Below, in pieces: positions 49,971-59,324 of a stretch of 64,000 nt of DNA. The notes under the pieces are model-generated. The model was not told the origin of the DNA. It made no database searches and saw only the letters and a program-made list of their open reading frames with translations. Numbering within the stretch: position 1 is the stretch's first letter; each line of letters opens with the position of its first letter. Location of the stretch: assembly GCA_016197205.1 (NCBI GenBank), contig JACPWG010000028.1, forward strand, positions 34,393 to 98,392, written 5' to 3'. This stretch comes from Planctomycetota bacterium. Its GTDB lineage: Bacteria > Planctomycetota > MHYJ01 > WSZJ01 > JACPWG01. A program made the position numbers and the translations under genes.

Positions 49971-52514
49971 CTAATGGCCATCGCCGTGCGGCCGTCCGTG
50001 CAAGTGGTCGTGCGTGTGGTCGTGGCCCGAGCCGCCTGTGCAGGCCGCCGAGTGTGCATGCCCCGTTTCTGACGCCGCCGGCCCGCCGGCCTCCGGCTCC
50101 ACGCCCGCCCGGCCCCCCGCGCCGCCCCGCCCACCGGCCACCCGTCGATCGAAGAGCCGCATGCCGTTCAGCGTCACGAGCAGGGAGACCCCCAGGTCCG
50201 AGGCCACGGCCATCCACAAGTTGACCCAGCCCGACAGGCTCATCAGAAAAAAAAGTCCCTTTACCAGGACGGAGGCGGCGATGTTTTGCCGGATGACCGA
50301 AACGGTGGCCCGACCGAGCCGGAGCAGGTAGGGCAGCCGGCTCAAGTCGTCGCTCATCAGACCCACGTCCGCGGTCTCGAGCGCGGCGTCCGACCCGACC
50401 GCCCCCATCACGATCCCCACCGAAGCGCGGGCCAGCGCCGGCGCGTCGTTCACGCCGTCCCCGACCATCGCAACCGACCCGTAGCGTCCGAGCAACTCCT
50501 CGACCGCGGCGACTTTTTCCTGGGGGAGCAGGCCGGCTCGTACGTCGTCGATGCCCAGAGCCTCCGCGACGGAGCGCGCCGTCCGTTCGTTGTCGCCGGT
50601 GAGCATCACGAGCGCGCCGACGCCTTCCGCCCGCAGCTCACGTAGCGCCGCCGGGGCCTCGTCCCGGAGAGGGTCCGCGAGCCCAAGCACCCCCGCCACC
50701 CCGCGCTCGTCCCAGACAATGGCCGCCGACGCGCCTTCCGCCTCCAAGCCGTCCACCCGAGCGGCGAGGGCATCCGGGAGCTCCACGCCCCGCTCCGCCG
50801 CGAAGCGGCGGCTGCCCAGGAAGACCTGCCGGCCCTGCAGCCGGCCCTCCGCGCCCAGGCCGGGGAGGGCGCGAAAGTCGACGGGGGCTTCGAGCGGCAG
50901 CCCGTGCGCGCGCGCGCGCTCCACGAGCGACCGGGCAAGTGGATGTTCGGACGCCGACTCCAACGACGCGGCGAGAGCGAGCACCGCGTCCTCCGTCCAA
51001 CCGATCCCGGGAAAGACCAGCGTGACGACGGGTCGAGCGCGCGTGAGGGTCCCCGTCTTGTCGAAGATCACGGCCCGGAGCGAGGCGAGCGCCTCGAGGT
51101 ACACGCCGCCCTTGATGAGGACGCCGTGCCGGCTCGCATTCGCGACCGCCGCGAGGATCGAGACGGGCGTGGAGATCACGAGGGCGCACGGGCACGCGAC
51201 GACGAGCAGGACGAGCGCGCGGCGGAAGGCCGGCAGCGCGGCGGAGCCGGCAAAGAACGGGAGCGCGGTCATGAGGAGCGCCACCCCGATCACGGCGGGC
51301 GTGTACCAGCGCGCGAACCGATCCACCATCTGCTGCGCGGGGGCCCGGCGCTGCTGCGCGTCTTCGACCATGTGGACGATGCGGCCGAGGGTCGTGTTCT
51401 CGGCGAGGCGGGTCACCTCGACTTCCAGCAGCCCGTCGCCGTTCAGCGTCCCCGCGAACACCTCCGAGCCGGGCTCCTTCAGCACGGGGGCCGACTCGCC
51501 GGTGATCGCGGCCTGATCCACGAAGGACCGGCCGGCTCGGACCACGCCGTCGAGCGCGAGCCGCTCGCCCGGGCGGGAGAGGATCCGCTCGCCGAGGCGC
51601 ACCTCCTCGACGGCGACCTCGGTCTCGGCCGCGCCGCGCCGCACGCGGGCTCGCGCCGGGGACTGGTCGAGGAGGGACCGGATCGAACCGCGCGCACGAT
51701 CGAACGTGAACCGCTCGAGCGTCGTGCCCAGCGAAAAGAGGAACATGGCGGTGGCGGCCTCGGGCCAATCGCCGACCGCCGCGGCGCCGGTGCAGGCCAG
51801 GGTCATGAGCGCGTACATGTCGAGCGAACGGGTCACGAACGTCCGGTAGGCGCCCTGTGCCGCGATGGGGAGGCCGCTCACGGCGAGCGAGAGCAGGAAG
51901 AGCGCGATCTGGGTGGGCGCGGGGAGTGCGCCGGACGCGCCGACGGTCGCGGCGAGGAGCAGCCCGCCCGCGACGAGGGTCCGCAGGCCGCCGCGCGTGC
52001 CCAGGAAGGGGAGGACATAGCCGCCAAGGATGCCCCTCCCCTCCGCGGTCTGGCCCCGCACTTCCCACTTCCCCTGGTGCAGGCGATACCCGAGCCGACG
52101 GACGATCCGCGCCACGGGGTCGAGGGAAACGCGCTCCTGGTCGTACTCGAGCGAGAGGTGTCCCGCGAGGAAATTCACCTCGGCCGTGCACACTCCGGGC
52201 AGTCGGCGGACGGCCGCCGAGATTTGCGCCGCGCAGTCAGGGCAGTCCATGCCGGAGATGGAGAAGGTCTCGTGCCGCATGCGGCGGCAGATCCCTTCCC
52301 CGACGCCGCGGGCGCGTTCCCGGAGGTCCGCCTCGGGCGTTTCGGCGGGCCGAAACGTGAGGAGAAATTCGGTGTGGCCGGCGTCGAGCTCGCTGGAAGC
52401 CACGCCGGGGAGGCCACGCAGCCCTTCCAGGACGAGGTCCCTGCACGACCGGCACTGCGCGGACGTGGGCAGCACGGAACGAACGGGGATCCGGGCGCTT
52501 TCGACTGCGGCCAT
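49971..52514 (-). CDS. zntA: Zn/Cd/Pb-type P1B heavy-metal exporting ATPase
   Basis: The 847-residue product starts at ATG 52514 with GGGAG upstream. A first metal-binding domain has CRSCRDLVLEG at about 21-31, a second has GMDCPDCAAQISAAVRRLPG. Then eight membrane segments surround the actuator TGESAPVLKE, the intramembrane CPC of VVACPCALVISTP, the phosphorylation loop FDKTGTLTRARP, the HP motif SEHPLARSL and the hinge GDGVNDAPALA. The C-terminal 30 residues are His-rich (GHDHTHDHLHGRPHGDGH), which favours Zn(II) or Co(II) over Cu(I). It expels divalent metals at the cost of ATP. No metal regulator gene adjoins it. The symbol is by family resemblance to ZntA/CadA. Confidence 0.9.
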   Translation of the reverse strand: MAAVESARIPVRSVLPTSAQCRSCRDLVLEGLRGLPGVASSELDAGHTEFLLTFRPAETPEADLRERARGVGEGICRRMRHETFSISGMDCPDCAAQISAAVRRLPGVCTAEVNFLAGHLSLEYDQERVSLDPVARIVRRLGYRLHQGKWEVRGQTAEGRGILGGYVLPFLGTRGGLRTLVAGGLLLAATVGASGALPAPTQIALFLLSLAVSGLPIAAQGAYRTFVTRSLDMYALMTLACTGAAAVGDWPEAATAMFLFSLGTTLERFTFDRARGSIRSLLDQSPARARVRRGAAETEVAVEEVRLGERILSRPGERLALDGVVRAGRSFVDQAAITGESAPVLKEPGSEVFAGTLNGDGLLEVEVTRLAENTTLGRIVHMVEDAQQRRAPAQQMVDRFARWYTPAVIGVALLMTALPFFAGSAALPAFRRALVLLVVACPCALVISTPVSILAAVANASRHGVLIKGGVYLEALASLRAVIFDKTGTLTRARPVVTLVFPGIGWTEDAVLALAASLESASEHPLARSLVERARAHGLPLEAPVDFRALPGLGAEGRLQGRQVFLGSRRFAAERGVELPDALAARVDGLEAEGASAAIVWDERGVAGVLGLADPLRDEAPAALRELRAEGVGALVMLTGDNERTARSVAEALGIDDVRAGLLPQEKVAAVEELLGRYGSVAMVGDGVNDAPALARASVGIVMGAVGSDAALETADVGLMSDDLSRLPYLLRLGRATVSVIRQNIAASVLVKGLFFLMSLSGWVNLWMAVASDLGVSLLVTLNGMRLFDRRVAGGRGGAGGRAGVEPEAGGPAASETGHAHSAACTGGSGHDHTHDHLHGRPHGDGH

Positions 52515-52700
52515 GCGCGGCTCCCGGGGAGGGGCTGGGCGGAGGCAGGAAGGGGCGCGGGCGCGTCCCCGTGCATGCATGCAGGATAGCACCGGGGGCG
52601 GGGCGCGTCAACGACCAGGGCGGAGGAGGCGGGAGCGGGCGGGGTCGCGGCGGGGAAGGAGACTCGCGGCTCGGGCGATCGTGCCCTGGCTGGCTCGAAG

Positions 52701-52729
52701 CCGGGGCCAGGCGAAAACCCTGGCCCCGG
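52701..52729 (-). terminator. Hairpin after porin gene
   Basis: A perfect 11-bp stem CCGGGGCCAGG / CCTGGCCCCGG with a 7-base loop lies 12 bases beyond the porin stop on the minus strand. No clear T-run follows, so it may be a terminator helped by other factors or an mRNA-stabilising hairpin. The remaining bases to 52515 show no gene. Confidence 0.6.
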
Positions 52730-52740
52730 TCGCCTGCGAT

Positions 52741-54213
52741 TCAGAACTTGATCTCGGCCTGGAAGAAAAGGGTGTCGGTGTCGGGGCGCGTGTCCCCGGT
52801 CCCGTCGTCGCCGGTCACGCCGCCCGCGGCCACGGCCCGGGCCTTGTCGAAGCGCACGGTCTCGTAGTCGACCATCAGCCGCACGTTCTTGTTCATCCGC
52901 CACGAGACGCCGTGGATCGTGCGGAAGTGGTCGTTGTTGGCGACGTCTTCGTCCGGATCGAGCTCGTCGTAGCGCGCGAGGAACTCGAAATCGGCGAGCG
53001 ACTCATGGAAGAGCTTCCAGTTCAGCACGGCCCACACGCTCCAGCCCTCCCCCACCGCCGTCCCGTGGCGGAACGGCAGCGCGCCGGCACGATCGACCGT
53101 CCCGAAGCGCGGATCGGGCAGGAAGACCACCTGCCGGTTCGATTGCGGGGCAAAGGACCGCGGATCGGAGGCGTAGAGGTACTGCCCCATGAATGTGAGG
53201 CAGTCGTACTTGTAGGTCACGGCGGCGATGTTTCGGACGCGGATGTCGCGGGCGGAGGCGTAGTAGCCGTAGTCGATGAACTCCGTCAGGAGCAAGCCCT
53301 TCAGGTATTCGCTCTCGGGGAAGGGCCGAATGGAGAGGCGTGCCTCGACGTTCTTGTGCTTGGTGTCGAAGGAATCCGGCGCGCCGACTTCCGCGCTGTG
53401 TCGGAATTGCCCTTCGGCCTTGTTGAAGCCCTCTCCGTTGATGTAGGTGACATGGTAGTCGCCGTGGCCGGAAGGCAGCTTGCCCTTGACGCCGAGCCCG
53501 AAGTCGACGGGCGCCAGGTAGCCCTCCCGGTCCGAGAAGATCGTGCCCTGCATGCGGTAGGTGTACAGGCCTTCCTCCCACGGCACCCACGGGAGGGGGA
53601 CGAGCCCGAACTGAACGGTCGAGTCCGGCCACAGCTCACGCTGCTCCAGGAATGCCAGCTTCAAGAGCACCGCGAAATTGCCGAAGCCGTTCCGGTCCCC
53701 CGGATTTCTCTGACCCGCCGCGTCCAGCATGAGTTGTCCGCTGGTGTTTTCCGCGAAGTCCTCCCGGATCGACAGGTAGGCGCGCGTGATGTCGAAGATC
53801 TGCGCGTCCCGTCCGTTCGTGCTGTCGGACGTGACGGAGTTCGCGCCGCCGTCGCTCGCGACTTTGTGCACGTCTTTGAGCTGCATCGAGTACTGGGCGT
53901 AGACCAGCCCGCTGATCTGCGGCGCGCTCGGGTAGCTCGGTGCCGCGGGCGCCTTCTCGGCGTGGTAGCGCTCGATGAGATCACCGAGCAGCTTGCGGTC
54001 CTCCTCGCTGAAGCCTCGTTTCGGCGCCGCGCCCTGTTCGACCCCCTCGACGCGTGTGCGCAGCTCCTTGTTTTCTTTGCGTAGCTCGTCGAGCTGGCGC
54101 TTCATGTCTTCGAGCTGCTTGGCGACTTCCCCTCCCTCCTGGGCGCGGGCAAGGCCCCCAAAGAACGGGAGAACCAGAACCAGAGCGGTCAGAACTGAAA
54201 CGCGGGAACGCAT
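52741..54213 (-). CDS. Outer-membrane porin (OprO/OprP-like beta-barrel)
   Basis: The 490-residue product starts at ATG 54213, eight bases after GGAGGGA. A Sec signal (VLTALVLVLPFFGGLARAQ) is followed by a coiled-coil region (KQLEDMKRQLDELRKENKEL; residues about 30-55), typical of trimeric porin stalks, then alternating amphipathic beta strands: ISGLVYAQYSMQLKDV, DFAENTSGQLMLDAAGQRNP, KNVRLMVDYETVRFD, and a final ADTLFFQAEIKF-like end with terminal Phe. Phosphate-selective porins share this order. It is close to the nitrate reductase operon and could serve anion entry; that is inference. It is preceded by a hairpin terminator of nap, so it is probably its own unit. Confidence 0.86.
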   Translation of the reverse strand: MRSRVSVLTALVLVLPFFGGLARAQEGGEVAKQLEDMKRQLDELRKENKELRTRVEGVEQGAAPKRGFSEEDRKLLGDLIERYHAEKAPAAPSYPSAPQISGLVYAQYSMQLKDVHKVASDGGANSVTSDSTNGRDAQIFDITRAYLSIREDFAENTSGQLMLDAAGQRNPGDRNGFGNFAVLLKLAFLEQRELWPDSTVQFGLVPLPWVPWEEGLYTYRMQGTIFSDREGYLAPVDFGLGVKGKLPSGHGDYHVTYINGEGFNKAEGQFRHSAEVGAPDSFDTKHKNVEARLSIRPFPESEYLKGLLLTEFIDYGYYASARDIRVRNIAAVTYKYDCLTFMGQYLYASDPRSFAPQSNRQVVFLPDPRFGTVDRAGALPFRHGTAVGEGWSVWAVLNWKLFHESLADFEFLARYDELDPDEDVANNDHFRTIHGVSWRMNKNVRLMVDYETVRFDKARAVAAGGVTGDDGTGDTRPDTDTLFFQAEIKF

Positions 54214-54348
54214 GAAGACCGTCCCTCCAACGGGTTGAACCGTGCCTGCCGTTGTTTTATCGGCACAATCGGAAGGGAACTTGGGAGGGAGGGAGCGGGG
54301 ACGTCCCGACCGGGTGCTTCCGGCGACGCAGGTGCGAGCGAAAACAGC

Positions 54349-54381
54349 GCTGCCCGGGGGAGCGTGACTCCCCCGGGCAGC
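54349..54381 (-). terminator. Hairpin terminator after napB-like gene
   Basis: A 14-bp perfect stem GCTGCCCGGGGGAG / CTCCCCCGGGCAGC with a 5-base loop lies about 40 bases beyond the cytochrome stop. On the minus strand it is followed by GCTGTTTTCG, a short T-rich tract. Confidence 0.65.
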
Positions 54382-54421
54382 ACGAAGCATGGTCTCAGGC
54401 GGGCGAATGACCTCGCGCGGG

Positions 54422-55111
54422 CTATTTCAGCGGGCTCAGTTGCACGTCCCTGCGCGGCCCCGGCCAGCGCTCGTTCGCGGGGACGTGGCACTGGACGCAG
54501 CGCGTCCGTTCGGGATGCGTGGTGCGGAGCGCCTCCGACGTCTTCTCGCCGGAGTGGCACGGGAGGCAGTTCTCGCGCATGGTCAGCGGATGGGGGATCA
54601 ACCACGGGCCGTACGAATGCCCTCGCAGGCCGATCGGATAGGTCGAGGGCGCGAAACTCGTTTCCTTGAACTGGCCGGTTCCCGGTTGCGGGAGGTGGCA
54701 TTGGAGGCAGCGCTGGAGGTCGGCATGCGGGGACCGTGGCGCCCCGACCTCCTTGTCCCCGTGACACTCGAGGCAGTCCTCGGCGGCGAGCGCGGTCACG
54801 GTGTGCGGAATGACCGGAGGGGCGCCGTCGTAGGAGCGATTCGGCCGGAGCGGGACGACCGTCGCGGGCCTGACCGCGGGACCGGGCGCCGGGGCGGCGG
54901 CAGGGATGGGCGCCGGTGCCGCCGCGGGGACGGGCTCTGCCGCGGGAGCGGGGACGGGGGCGGGCTCCGCAGCCGGCGGCGCGATCGGCGGCGCGGCCGC
55001 GGGTGGCGGCTCAGCCGGCGGGTTCTCCACGGGCGGGTCCGTGTAGGCCGACCTGAGCAGGAACGCGACCACCGCAAAGGCCAGCGTCGCGAGTACGGTG
55101 CGTGTCGTCAT
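54422..55111 (-). CDS. napB: NapB-like tetrahaem c-type cytochrome
   Basis: NapB passes electrons to NapA in the periplasm. The 229-residue product has an N-terminal anchor/signal (TVLATLAFAVVAFLLRSAY) and a Pro/Ala linker (about 25-90). The C-terminal half has four CxxCH haem sites: CLECH, CLQCH, CLPCH and CVQCH. The first pair sits in NapB-like context (PPVIPHTVTALAAEDCLECH; RSPHADLQRCLQCHLP), including the distal histidines. The second pair (IPHPLTMRENCLPCHSG; THPERTRCVQCHVP) looks like a repetition of it. Typical NapB is dihaem and about 130-160 residues, so this is enlarged. ATG 55111 is two bases after the NapA stop. The symbol is by position and partial resemblance. Confidence 0.85.
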   Translation of the reverse strand: MTTRTVLATLAFAVVAFLLRSAYTDPPVENPPAEPPPAAAPPIAPPAAEPAPVPAPAAEPVPAAAPAPIPAAAPAPGPAVRPATVVPLRPNRSYDGAPPVIPHTVTALAAEDCLECHGDKEVGAPRSPHADLQRCLQCHLPQPGTGQFKETSFAPSTYPIGLRGHSYGPWLIPHPLTMRENCLPCHSGEKTSEALRTTHPERTRCVQCHVPANERWPGPRRDVQLSPLK

Positions 55112-55113
55112 GG

Positions 55114-57426
55114 CTAGGCAGTCTCCACCTTGACCGCGCACTTCTTGAAGTCCGGCTGCTTACTGATCGGACACATGGCGTCCAATGTCAACTCGTTGAT
55201 CAGCAGGTTCTCGTCGAAGAACGGCACGAAGACGTGCCCCTTCTGCGGAACCGACTTTTCATTCAGCGCGACCCGGAGCACGATGCTTCCCCGGCGCGAG
55301 GTCAGCTTCACGTTGTCCCCCGCGTAGATCCCGAGCTCGTCCGCGTCTTCTTGATTCATCTCGCAGTAGGCACTCGGCATCGCCCGGTGCAGCTCCGGTA
55401 CGCGACGCGTCATCGAGCCCGTGTGCCAGTGCTCCAGGACGCGCCCCGTAGACAGCCAGAAGGGGTAGTCCTTGTCCGGCACCTCCGGCGGCGGCTCGTA
55501 CGGCCTTGCCCAGATCACGGCCTTGTGATTCGTTTTCTTTGCCTTGTAGAAGTCGATCCGGCCTTCCTTCTTCGCATACGGGTCGTGGCCGGGGACGTAG
55601 CGGCGCGGCGTCTCCTTGCCGTCGACCACCGGCCACTGAAGGCCGGGGGCCATGCGCAGGTCCTCCCAAGAGGCGACATCCTTCCCGATGCCGACGGTGA
55701 AGCGGCGGTAGTCCTCGAAGAGGTCCTTCGCGAGCGTCTTCGTCTCGGGGAAGAGCGCGCCGTACCCCATCCGCCGGGCGACCTCGACGAGCTGCCACAG
55801 GTCGGATTTCGCTTCCCCCGGTCCGTCGATCATCTTGTCCCACTGCTGCGTGCGGCGTTCGGCGTTGCCGAACGCGCCGTCCTTCTCCACCCAACACGCG
55901 GACGGCAGGATCAAGTCTGCCAGGGCAGTGGTCGGCGTCGGATAGATGTCCGAGACGATGAGGAAGCTGTCGTCGCGACACGCCTTCTTCCCGTCACGGT
56001 TCCGGTGCATGTTCGGCAGGGTGACGAAGGGGTTCGTGACCTGCACCCAGACGACCTTCAGCTCGCCGTGGCACAGGCCGCGGAAGACTTCCAGGGCGTG
56101 CGTCCCGGGCTTCGGGTTGATCGTGCCCTCCGGCACGTTCCACAGCTTTTCGCACTGCGCGCGATGCTCCGGGTCCGTGACCCTCCGGTCGGCGGGCAGG
56201 CCCTCCGAAGAGGTCCCGACCTCGCGCACGGTCCCGCAGGCACTGGACTGCCCCGTGAGCGAGAACGGTGTCGAGCCCGGGACGCCGATCTTTCCCGAGA
56301 GCAGGTGCACGGCGTAGATGAGGTTGTTCATCCACGTCCCGCGGGTGTGCTGATTCACGCCCATGCACCAGTAGCTCACGACGTGCGCTTTCGGATCGCC
56401 GAAGGCCTCGGCGAGCTTGAGCAGGTCTTCGGGCGCGATGCCCGCCAGCTCTTGGACCTTCTCGGGCGTATAAGGCTCGACAAGTGCCCGGTAGGCATCC
56501 AGCGTGATCTCCTCGGGCGCGTCCTGGAACTTGAATTTGTCCTCCAGGGCGTAGCCGATGTCGGTCTTCCCCTTTTGGAAGATGCAGTGCTCGCCGACGA
56601 ATTCCTTGTCGAACTTGTCGTTCGCGAGCAGCCAGCGGCAGATCCCGTTCGCGATCGCAAGGTCTCCCTGGGGCTTCATGAGCAGGACCGCGTCCGCGTA
56701 CTGGCTGGTCTGGGTGCGGCGCGTGGTGAGATCGAAAATCCGCGTGCCGGGGGCGGCCTTCTTCCGCGCGAGCATGCGGCTGAAGAGGATGGGGTGCATC
56801 TCCGCCATGTTGTTGCCCCAGAGGACGAAGACGTCGGCGTGCTCGATGTCGTCATAGCAGCCCATGGGTTCGTCCGAGCCGAAGGTCGTCACGAAGCCCT
56901 GGACCGCGCTCGTCATGCACAGCCGGGCGTTCGAGTCGATGTTGTTCGAGCGCATCCCGGCCTTGAACCACTTCTGCGCGGCGTACCCTTCGGGGATGGT
57001 CCATTGCCCGGACCCGAAGATCGCGACCGACTCCGGCCCGCCCTTGCCGAGCGCCTCCTTGTACTTAGCCGCGACGAGGTCGAGCGCCTCGTCCCAGGAG
57101 AGGCGGCGGTAGTTGTCCCCTTCCCGGAGCATCGGGAACCGGAGGCGGTCCGCGCCCGCGAGGACGGCCGGCAGATGATAGCCCTTCGCGCAAAGGAGAC
57201 CCCGGTTGACCGAGGAGGCGGGGTCGCCGGTCACGGCCTCGACGCGGCCTCCGCGGACGCCGACGAGGGTGCCGCAGCCGACGCCGCAGAACCGGCATGG
57301 CGCCTTTGCCCACGTCATGGAGGGATCCAGCTCCTTCGCCTCCGCGAGCCAGTCGTGGCCGGCAAGCGAAGCAGTGGCGGCGGTGGCCGCGACGGTCCGG
57401 AGGAATTCACGCCGGCTGATGATCAT
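55114..57426 (-). CDS. napA: Periplasmic nitrate reductase, molybdopterin catalytic subunit
   Basis: The 770-residue product has a Tat signal SRREFLRTVAATAATASLAG, so it is exported folded with cofactor. The [4Fe-4S] ligands are CRFCGVGC at about 44-51 and LLCAKGY near 77-83. The Mo ligand lies in RLCMTSAVQGFVTTFGSDEP, the region of the NapA catalytic cysteine, which favours nitrate reductase over formate dehydrogenase. Other matches: GQWTIPEGYAAQKWFKAGMR, SYWCMGVNQHTRGTWMNNLI and FWLSTGRVLEHWHTGSMTRR. It reduces nitrate to nitrite with electrons from a quinol pathway. ATG 57426 overlaps the napD stop as ATGA. Confidence 0.95.
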   Translation of the reverse strand: MIISRREFLRTVAATAATASLAGHDWLAEAKELDPSMTWAKAPCRFCGVGCGTLVGVRGGRVEAVTGDPASSVNRGLLCAKGYHLPAVLAGADRLRFPMLREGDNYRRLSWDEALDLVAAKYKEALGKGGPESVAIFGSGQWTIPEGYAAQKWFKAGMRSNNIDSNARLCMTSAVQGFVTTFGSDEPMGCYDDIEHADVFVLWGNNMAEMHPILFSRMLARKKAAPGTRIFDLTTRRTQTSQYADAVLLMKPQGDLAIANGICRWLLANDKFDKEFVGEHCIFQKGKTDIGYALEDKFKFQDAPEEITLDAYRALVEPYTPEKVQELAGIAPEDLLKLAEAFGDPKAHVVSYWCMGVNQHTRGTWMNNLIYAVHLLSGKIGVPGSTPFSLTGQSSACGTVREVGTSSEGLPADRRVTDPEHRAQCEKLWNVPEGTINPKPGTHALEVFRGLCHGELKVVWVQVTNPFVTLPNMHRNRDGKKACRDDSFLIVSDIYPTPTTALADLILPSACWVEKDGAFGNAERRTQQWDKMIDGPGEAKSDLWQLVEVARRMGYGALFPETKTLAKDLFEDYRRFTVGIGKDVASWEDLRMAPGLQWPVVDGKETPRRYVPGHDPYAKKEGRIDFYKAKKTNHKAVIWARPYEPPPEVPDKDYPFWLSTGRVLEHWHTGSMTRRVPELHRAMPSAYCEMNQEDADELGIYAGDNVKLTSRRGSIVLRVALNEKSVPQKGHVFVPFFDENLLINELTLDAMCPISKQPDFKKCAVKVETA

Positions 57427-57656
57427 CCATCCACCTCTGATGACTGAAACACGAGTTGAACTTCCCGGACCCCGGGCCAGCCCGACACTTCGTCGTGCCA
57501 GGCCTTCTGGGCATCCGGGGACTGGGCTTCTAGAACGAGGGCGAAACCGTCGGCCGCCGTGCTTGCGATCTGAACCCCCGACTGGACCTGGAGGCGCTCG
57601 CGCACGGCTTCCAGGCAGTCCGGCAGAACCCGCACGACGACGCCGCCTACGAACAT
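57423..57656 (-). CDS. napD: NapD chaperone for NapA
   Basis: The 77-residue product starts at ATG 57656 (MFVGGVVVRVLPDCLEAVRE). The beta-alpha-beta pattern (GVVVRVLPDCLEAV ... LVLEAQSPDAQKAWHDEVSG ... REVQLVFQS) matches NapD, which binds the Tat signal of NapA before export. The length is close to the usual 80-90 residues. The frame upstream of this ATG contains the promoter and is not coding. It is the first gene of the operon. Confidence 0.88.
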   Translation of the reverse strand: MFVGGVVVRVLPDCLEAVRERLQVQSGVQIASTAADGFALVLEAQSPDAQKAWHDEVSGWPGVREVQLVFQSSEVDG

Positions 57657-57721
57657 GGAGTGCTTCCGAACAATGGCGAGGAGGGAAAAGGAGCGGCCCC
57701 CGGGGAAATGGAGATCGCCGG

Positions 57722-57751
57722 ATGCTAATTGAATTCCGGAGCGGCCGTCAA
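57722..57751 (-). promoter_or_regulatory. Candidate sigma70-type promoter of napDAB
   Basis: Minus-strand -35 TTGACG (57751-57746) and -10 TAGCAT (57727-57722), 18-base spacer. Start would be near 57715, about 59 bases before napD. No Fnr-type TTGAT-N4-ATCAA box is seen nearby. The rest of the 57657-57997 gap holds no gene. Confidence 0.5.
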
Positions 57752-57997
57752 GAACATTCGGTTTCAGACGGACGTGCACGGGACGAAGCGCAGGGTGGAA
57801 CCGGTCGGACGGGGGCCCTCGACGGGCACCTCGGCGACTACTTCTGGCCCTTGCGCCTCCGCGCAATTATAGTAGGCGTCGCCCCGCCGCCCGGTGGCAG
57901 GGGCTCGGCTCGTCGACCTCCTCTCGCTCGTGCGAAGGCCCCCGCTCGGAACCGCGCAGGGCGCTCGACCGTCCTCCGCTACGCAGGTGCTTGCCCG

Positions 57998-59083
57998 ATG
58001 TCACAGGAGCCCGGTTCCCCGCCTCCCTCCGCGAGTGCCGCCGCCGCTCCGGCCGCGGCTCCGGTTTCACTCGCCTCACCCGCCTCACCCACTCCCGCCG
58101 ACATCCACGACCTCCCCGCGGGACGCAAGCGGCTCTTCATCGCCCTCACGTTGGGCTTTTTTTTCGTCCTCATCGCCGCGCTCTCCTACGCCCTCCACCT
58201 GAAGCTCCGCCCTCCCCGGGTCTGGCGCACCGTCCACTCGTCGAATGCCGGCCCGTTCTACGCCCTCGACCCGGTCCTCGGGTGGACCCTCTCCCCCGGC
58301 CACTTCGAACTCGACGTGCTCTCCGACGCGGGCGGCCCCGCGGTCCACTTCGCGTGCACCCACGACGAGCACGGCCGCCGCGTGACCTCCGCCGACCCGT
58401 CTCGCTTCGACGGCATGCCCCAAGTGTGGATCTGTGGATGCTCGTTCACGTGCGGGTGGCTCCTCAACGACGATCAGACCTACCCCTGGCAGGCGCAGGA
58501 GCGGCTTCCTGCCTTCGAGGTCCTGAACCTCGGCGTGAACGGGTACGGCAACGTCCAGGCCGTGCTGCAGCTCCAGGAAGCCGTCGAAGCGCGCGTCGTC
58601 CTGCCCAGGGTCGCCGCCTTCTCCTATTGCTCGTTCCACCCGGTGCGAAACGTCGTCGCGCCCTCCTGGCGGGCGCGTTTCCTGCCCAACCCCGCCTTTC
58701 GCGTCTTCGAGCACCTGCAGGTCGCGCGCGCGACCCTCGATGCGGAGGCGCGGCTCCAACTCGACTTCGTCCCGGCTTTCGGCGGCACGGAAGGCGCCGA
58801 CCCGCCCGAGTCGCTCCAGGTCCGCGTGACGCAAGCCGTCTTCGATCGACTGCTCACCCTCTGTCGCGCCCACGGCATCGCCGCGCTTCTCGGCGTGCAG
58901 TTCGCCCCGTCCGACGACCCCGTCGTAGCCCACTGCCGCGCCGCCGGTTTCACCGTGGTCGACATGCAGGTCGACTATCGAAAACCGGAATTTCGCGTCG
59001 TGGAGTGGGATCCGCACCCGAATGCCGCGTCCGCGCGGATCTTCGCCGAGCGGCTCGCCGCGGCCGTCCGCGCGCTCCGCTGA
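57998..59083 (+). CDS. Membrane-anchored SGNH-like hydrolase family protein
   Basis: The 361-residue product starts at ATG 57998 (MSQEPGSPPPSAS) with AGGTG upstream; longer frames run into the promoter of napD. One membrane anchor (LFIALTLGFFFVLIAALSYA, about 46-65) follows a Pro/Ala-rich N-terminus. The outer domain has CGCSFTCGWLLNDDQTYPWQ, matching SGNH block I with a nucleophile-type Ser in GCSFTxG, then LNLGVNGYGNVQAVLQLQEA (block with Gly/Asn) and a late DPHPN motif (EWDPHPNAASARIFAE) giving the Asp-His pair. This is the pattern of GDSL/SGNH esterases or acyltransferases, secreted side of the membrane. Substrate unknown; no operon partner is close. Confidence 0.85.
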   Translation: MSQEPGSPPPSASAAAAPAAAPVSLASPASPTPADIHDLPAGRKRLFIALTLGFFFVLIAALSYALHLKLRPPRVWRTVHSSNAGPFYALDPVLGWTLSPGHFELDVLSDAGGPAVHFACTHDEHGRRVTSADPSRFDGMPQVWICGCSFTCGWLLNDDQTYPWQAQERLPAFEVLNLGVNGYGNVQAVLQLQEAVEARVVLPRVAAFSYCSFHPVRNVVAPSWRARFLPNPAFRVFEHLQVARATLDAEARLQLDFVPAFGGTEGADPPESLQVRVTQAVFDRLLTLCRAHGIAALLGVQFAPSDDPVVAHCRAAGFTVVDMQVDYRKPEFRVVEWDPHPNAASARIFAERLAAAVRALR

Positions 59084-59175
59084 CAAGCCGGCGGACCGCA
59101 CGAGACAACTTGTTGGCCCTGGGGGGCCGGCGCCACTATACTGTCCCCCTGGCCGGCCGCGCTCGAATGCGCGTA

Positions 59176-59322
59176 AGCGCCCGCGCAAGAATTACTTTAC
59201 ATTTTCGTGGATCGACCGATGCCTGGGGGCGCGGGCCTCCGGCCCGCGCAGCGCGGCCCAGCGGGCCGCGCCCCCAGGAGCCTCGAGGTCCGAATCTGGG
59301 CAGTTATTCTTGCGCGGGCGCT
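59176..59322 (+). mobile_element. Possible small inverted-repeat element
   Basis: Arms AGCGCCCGCGCAAGAAT (59176-59192) and ATTCTTGCGCGGGCGCT (59306-59322) are a 17-bp perfect inverted pair. Between them lies a CGGGCCTCCGGCCCGCGC palindrome and the CGCCCCCAGGAGCCTCG tract of the CCCCCAGG family, so this copy may show the full boundary of that repeat. Confidence 0.55.
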
Positions 59323-59324
59323 AA

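Noticed and set aside
55102..57447. 781-codon plus-strand frame opposite napA
   Set aside because: Exact shadow of napA; composition is that of a reversed frame.
57206..57997. N-terminal extension of the SGNH-like protein
   Set aside because: It would overlap napD/napA start and the nap promoter; ATG 57998 has a usable ribosome-binding site.
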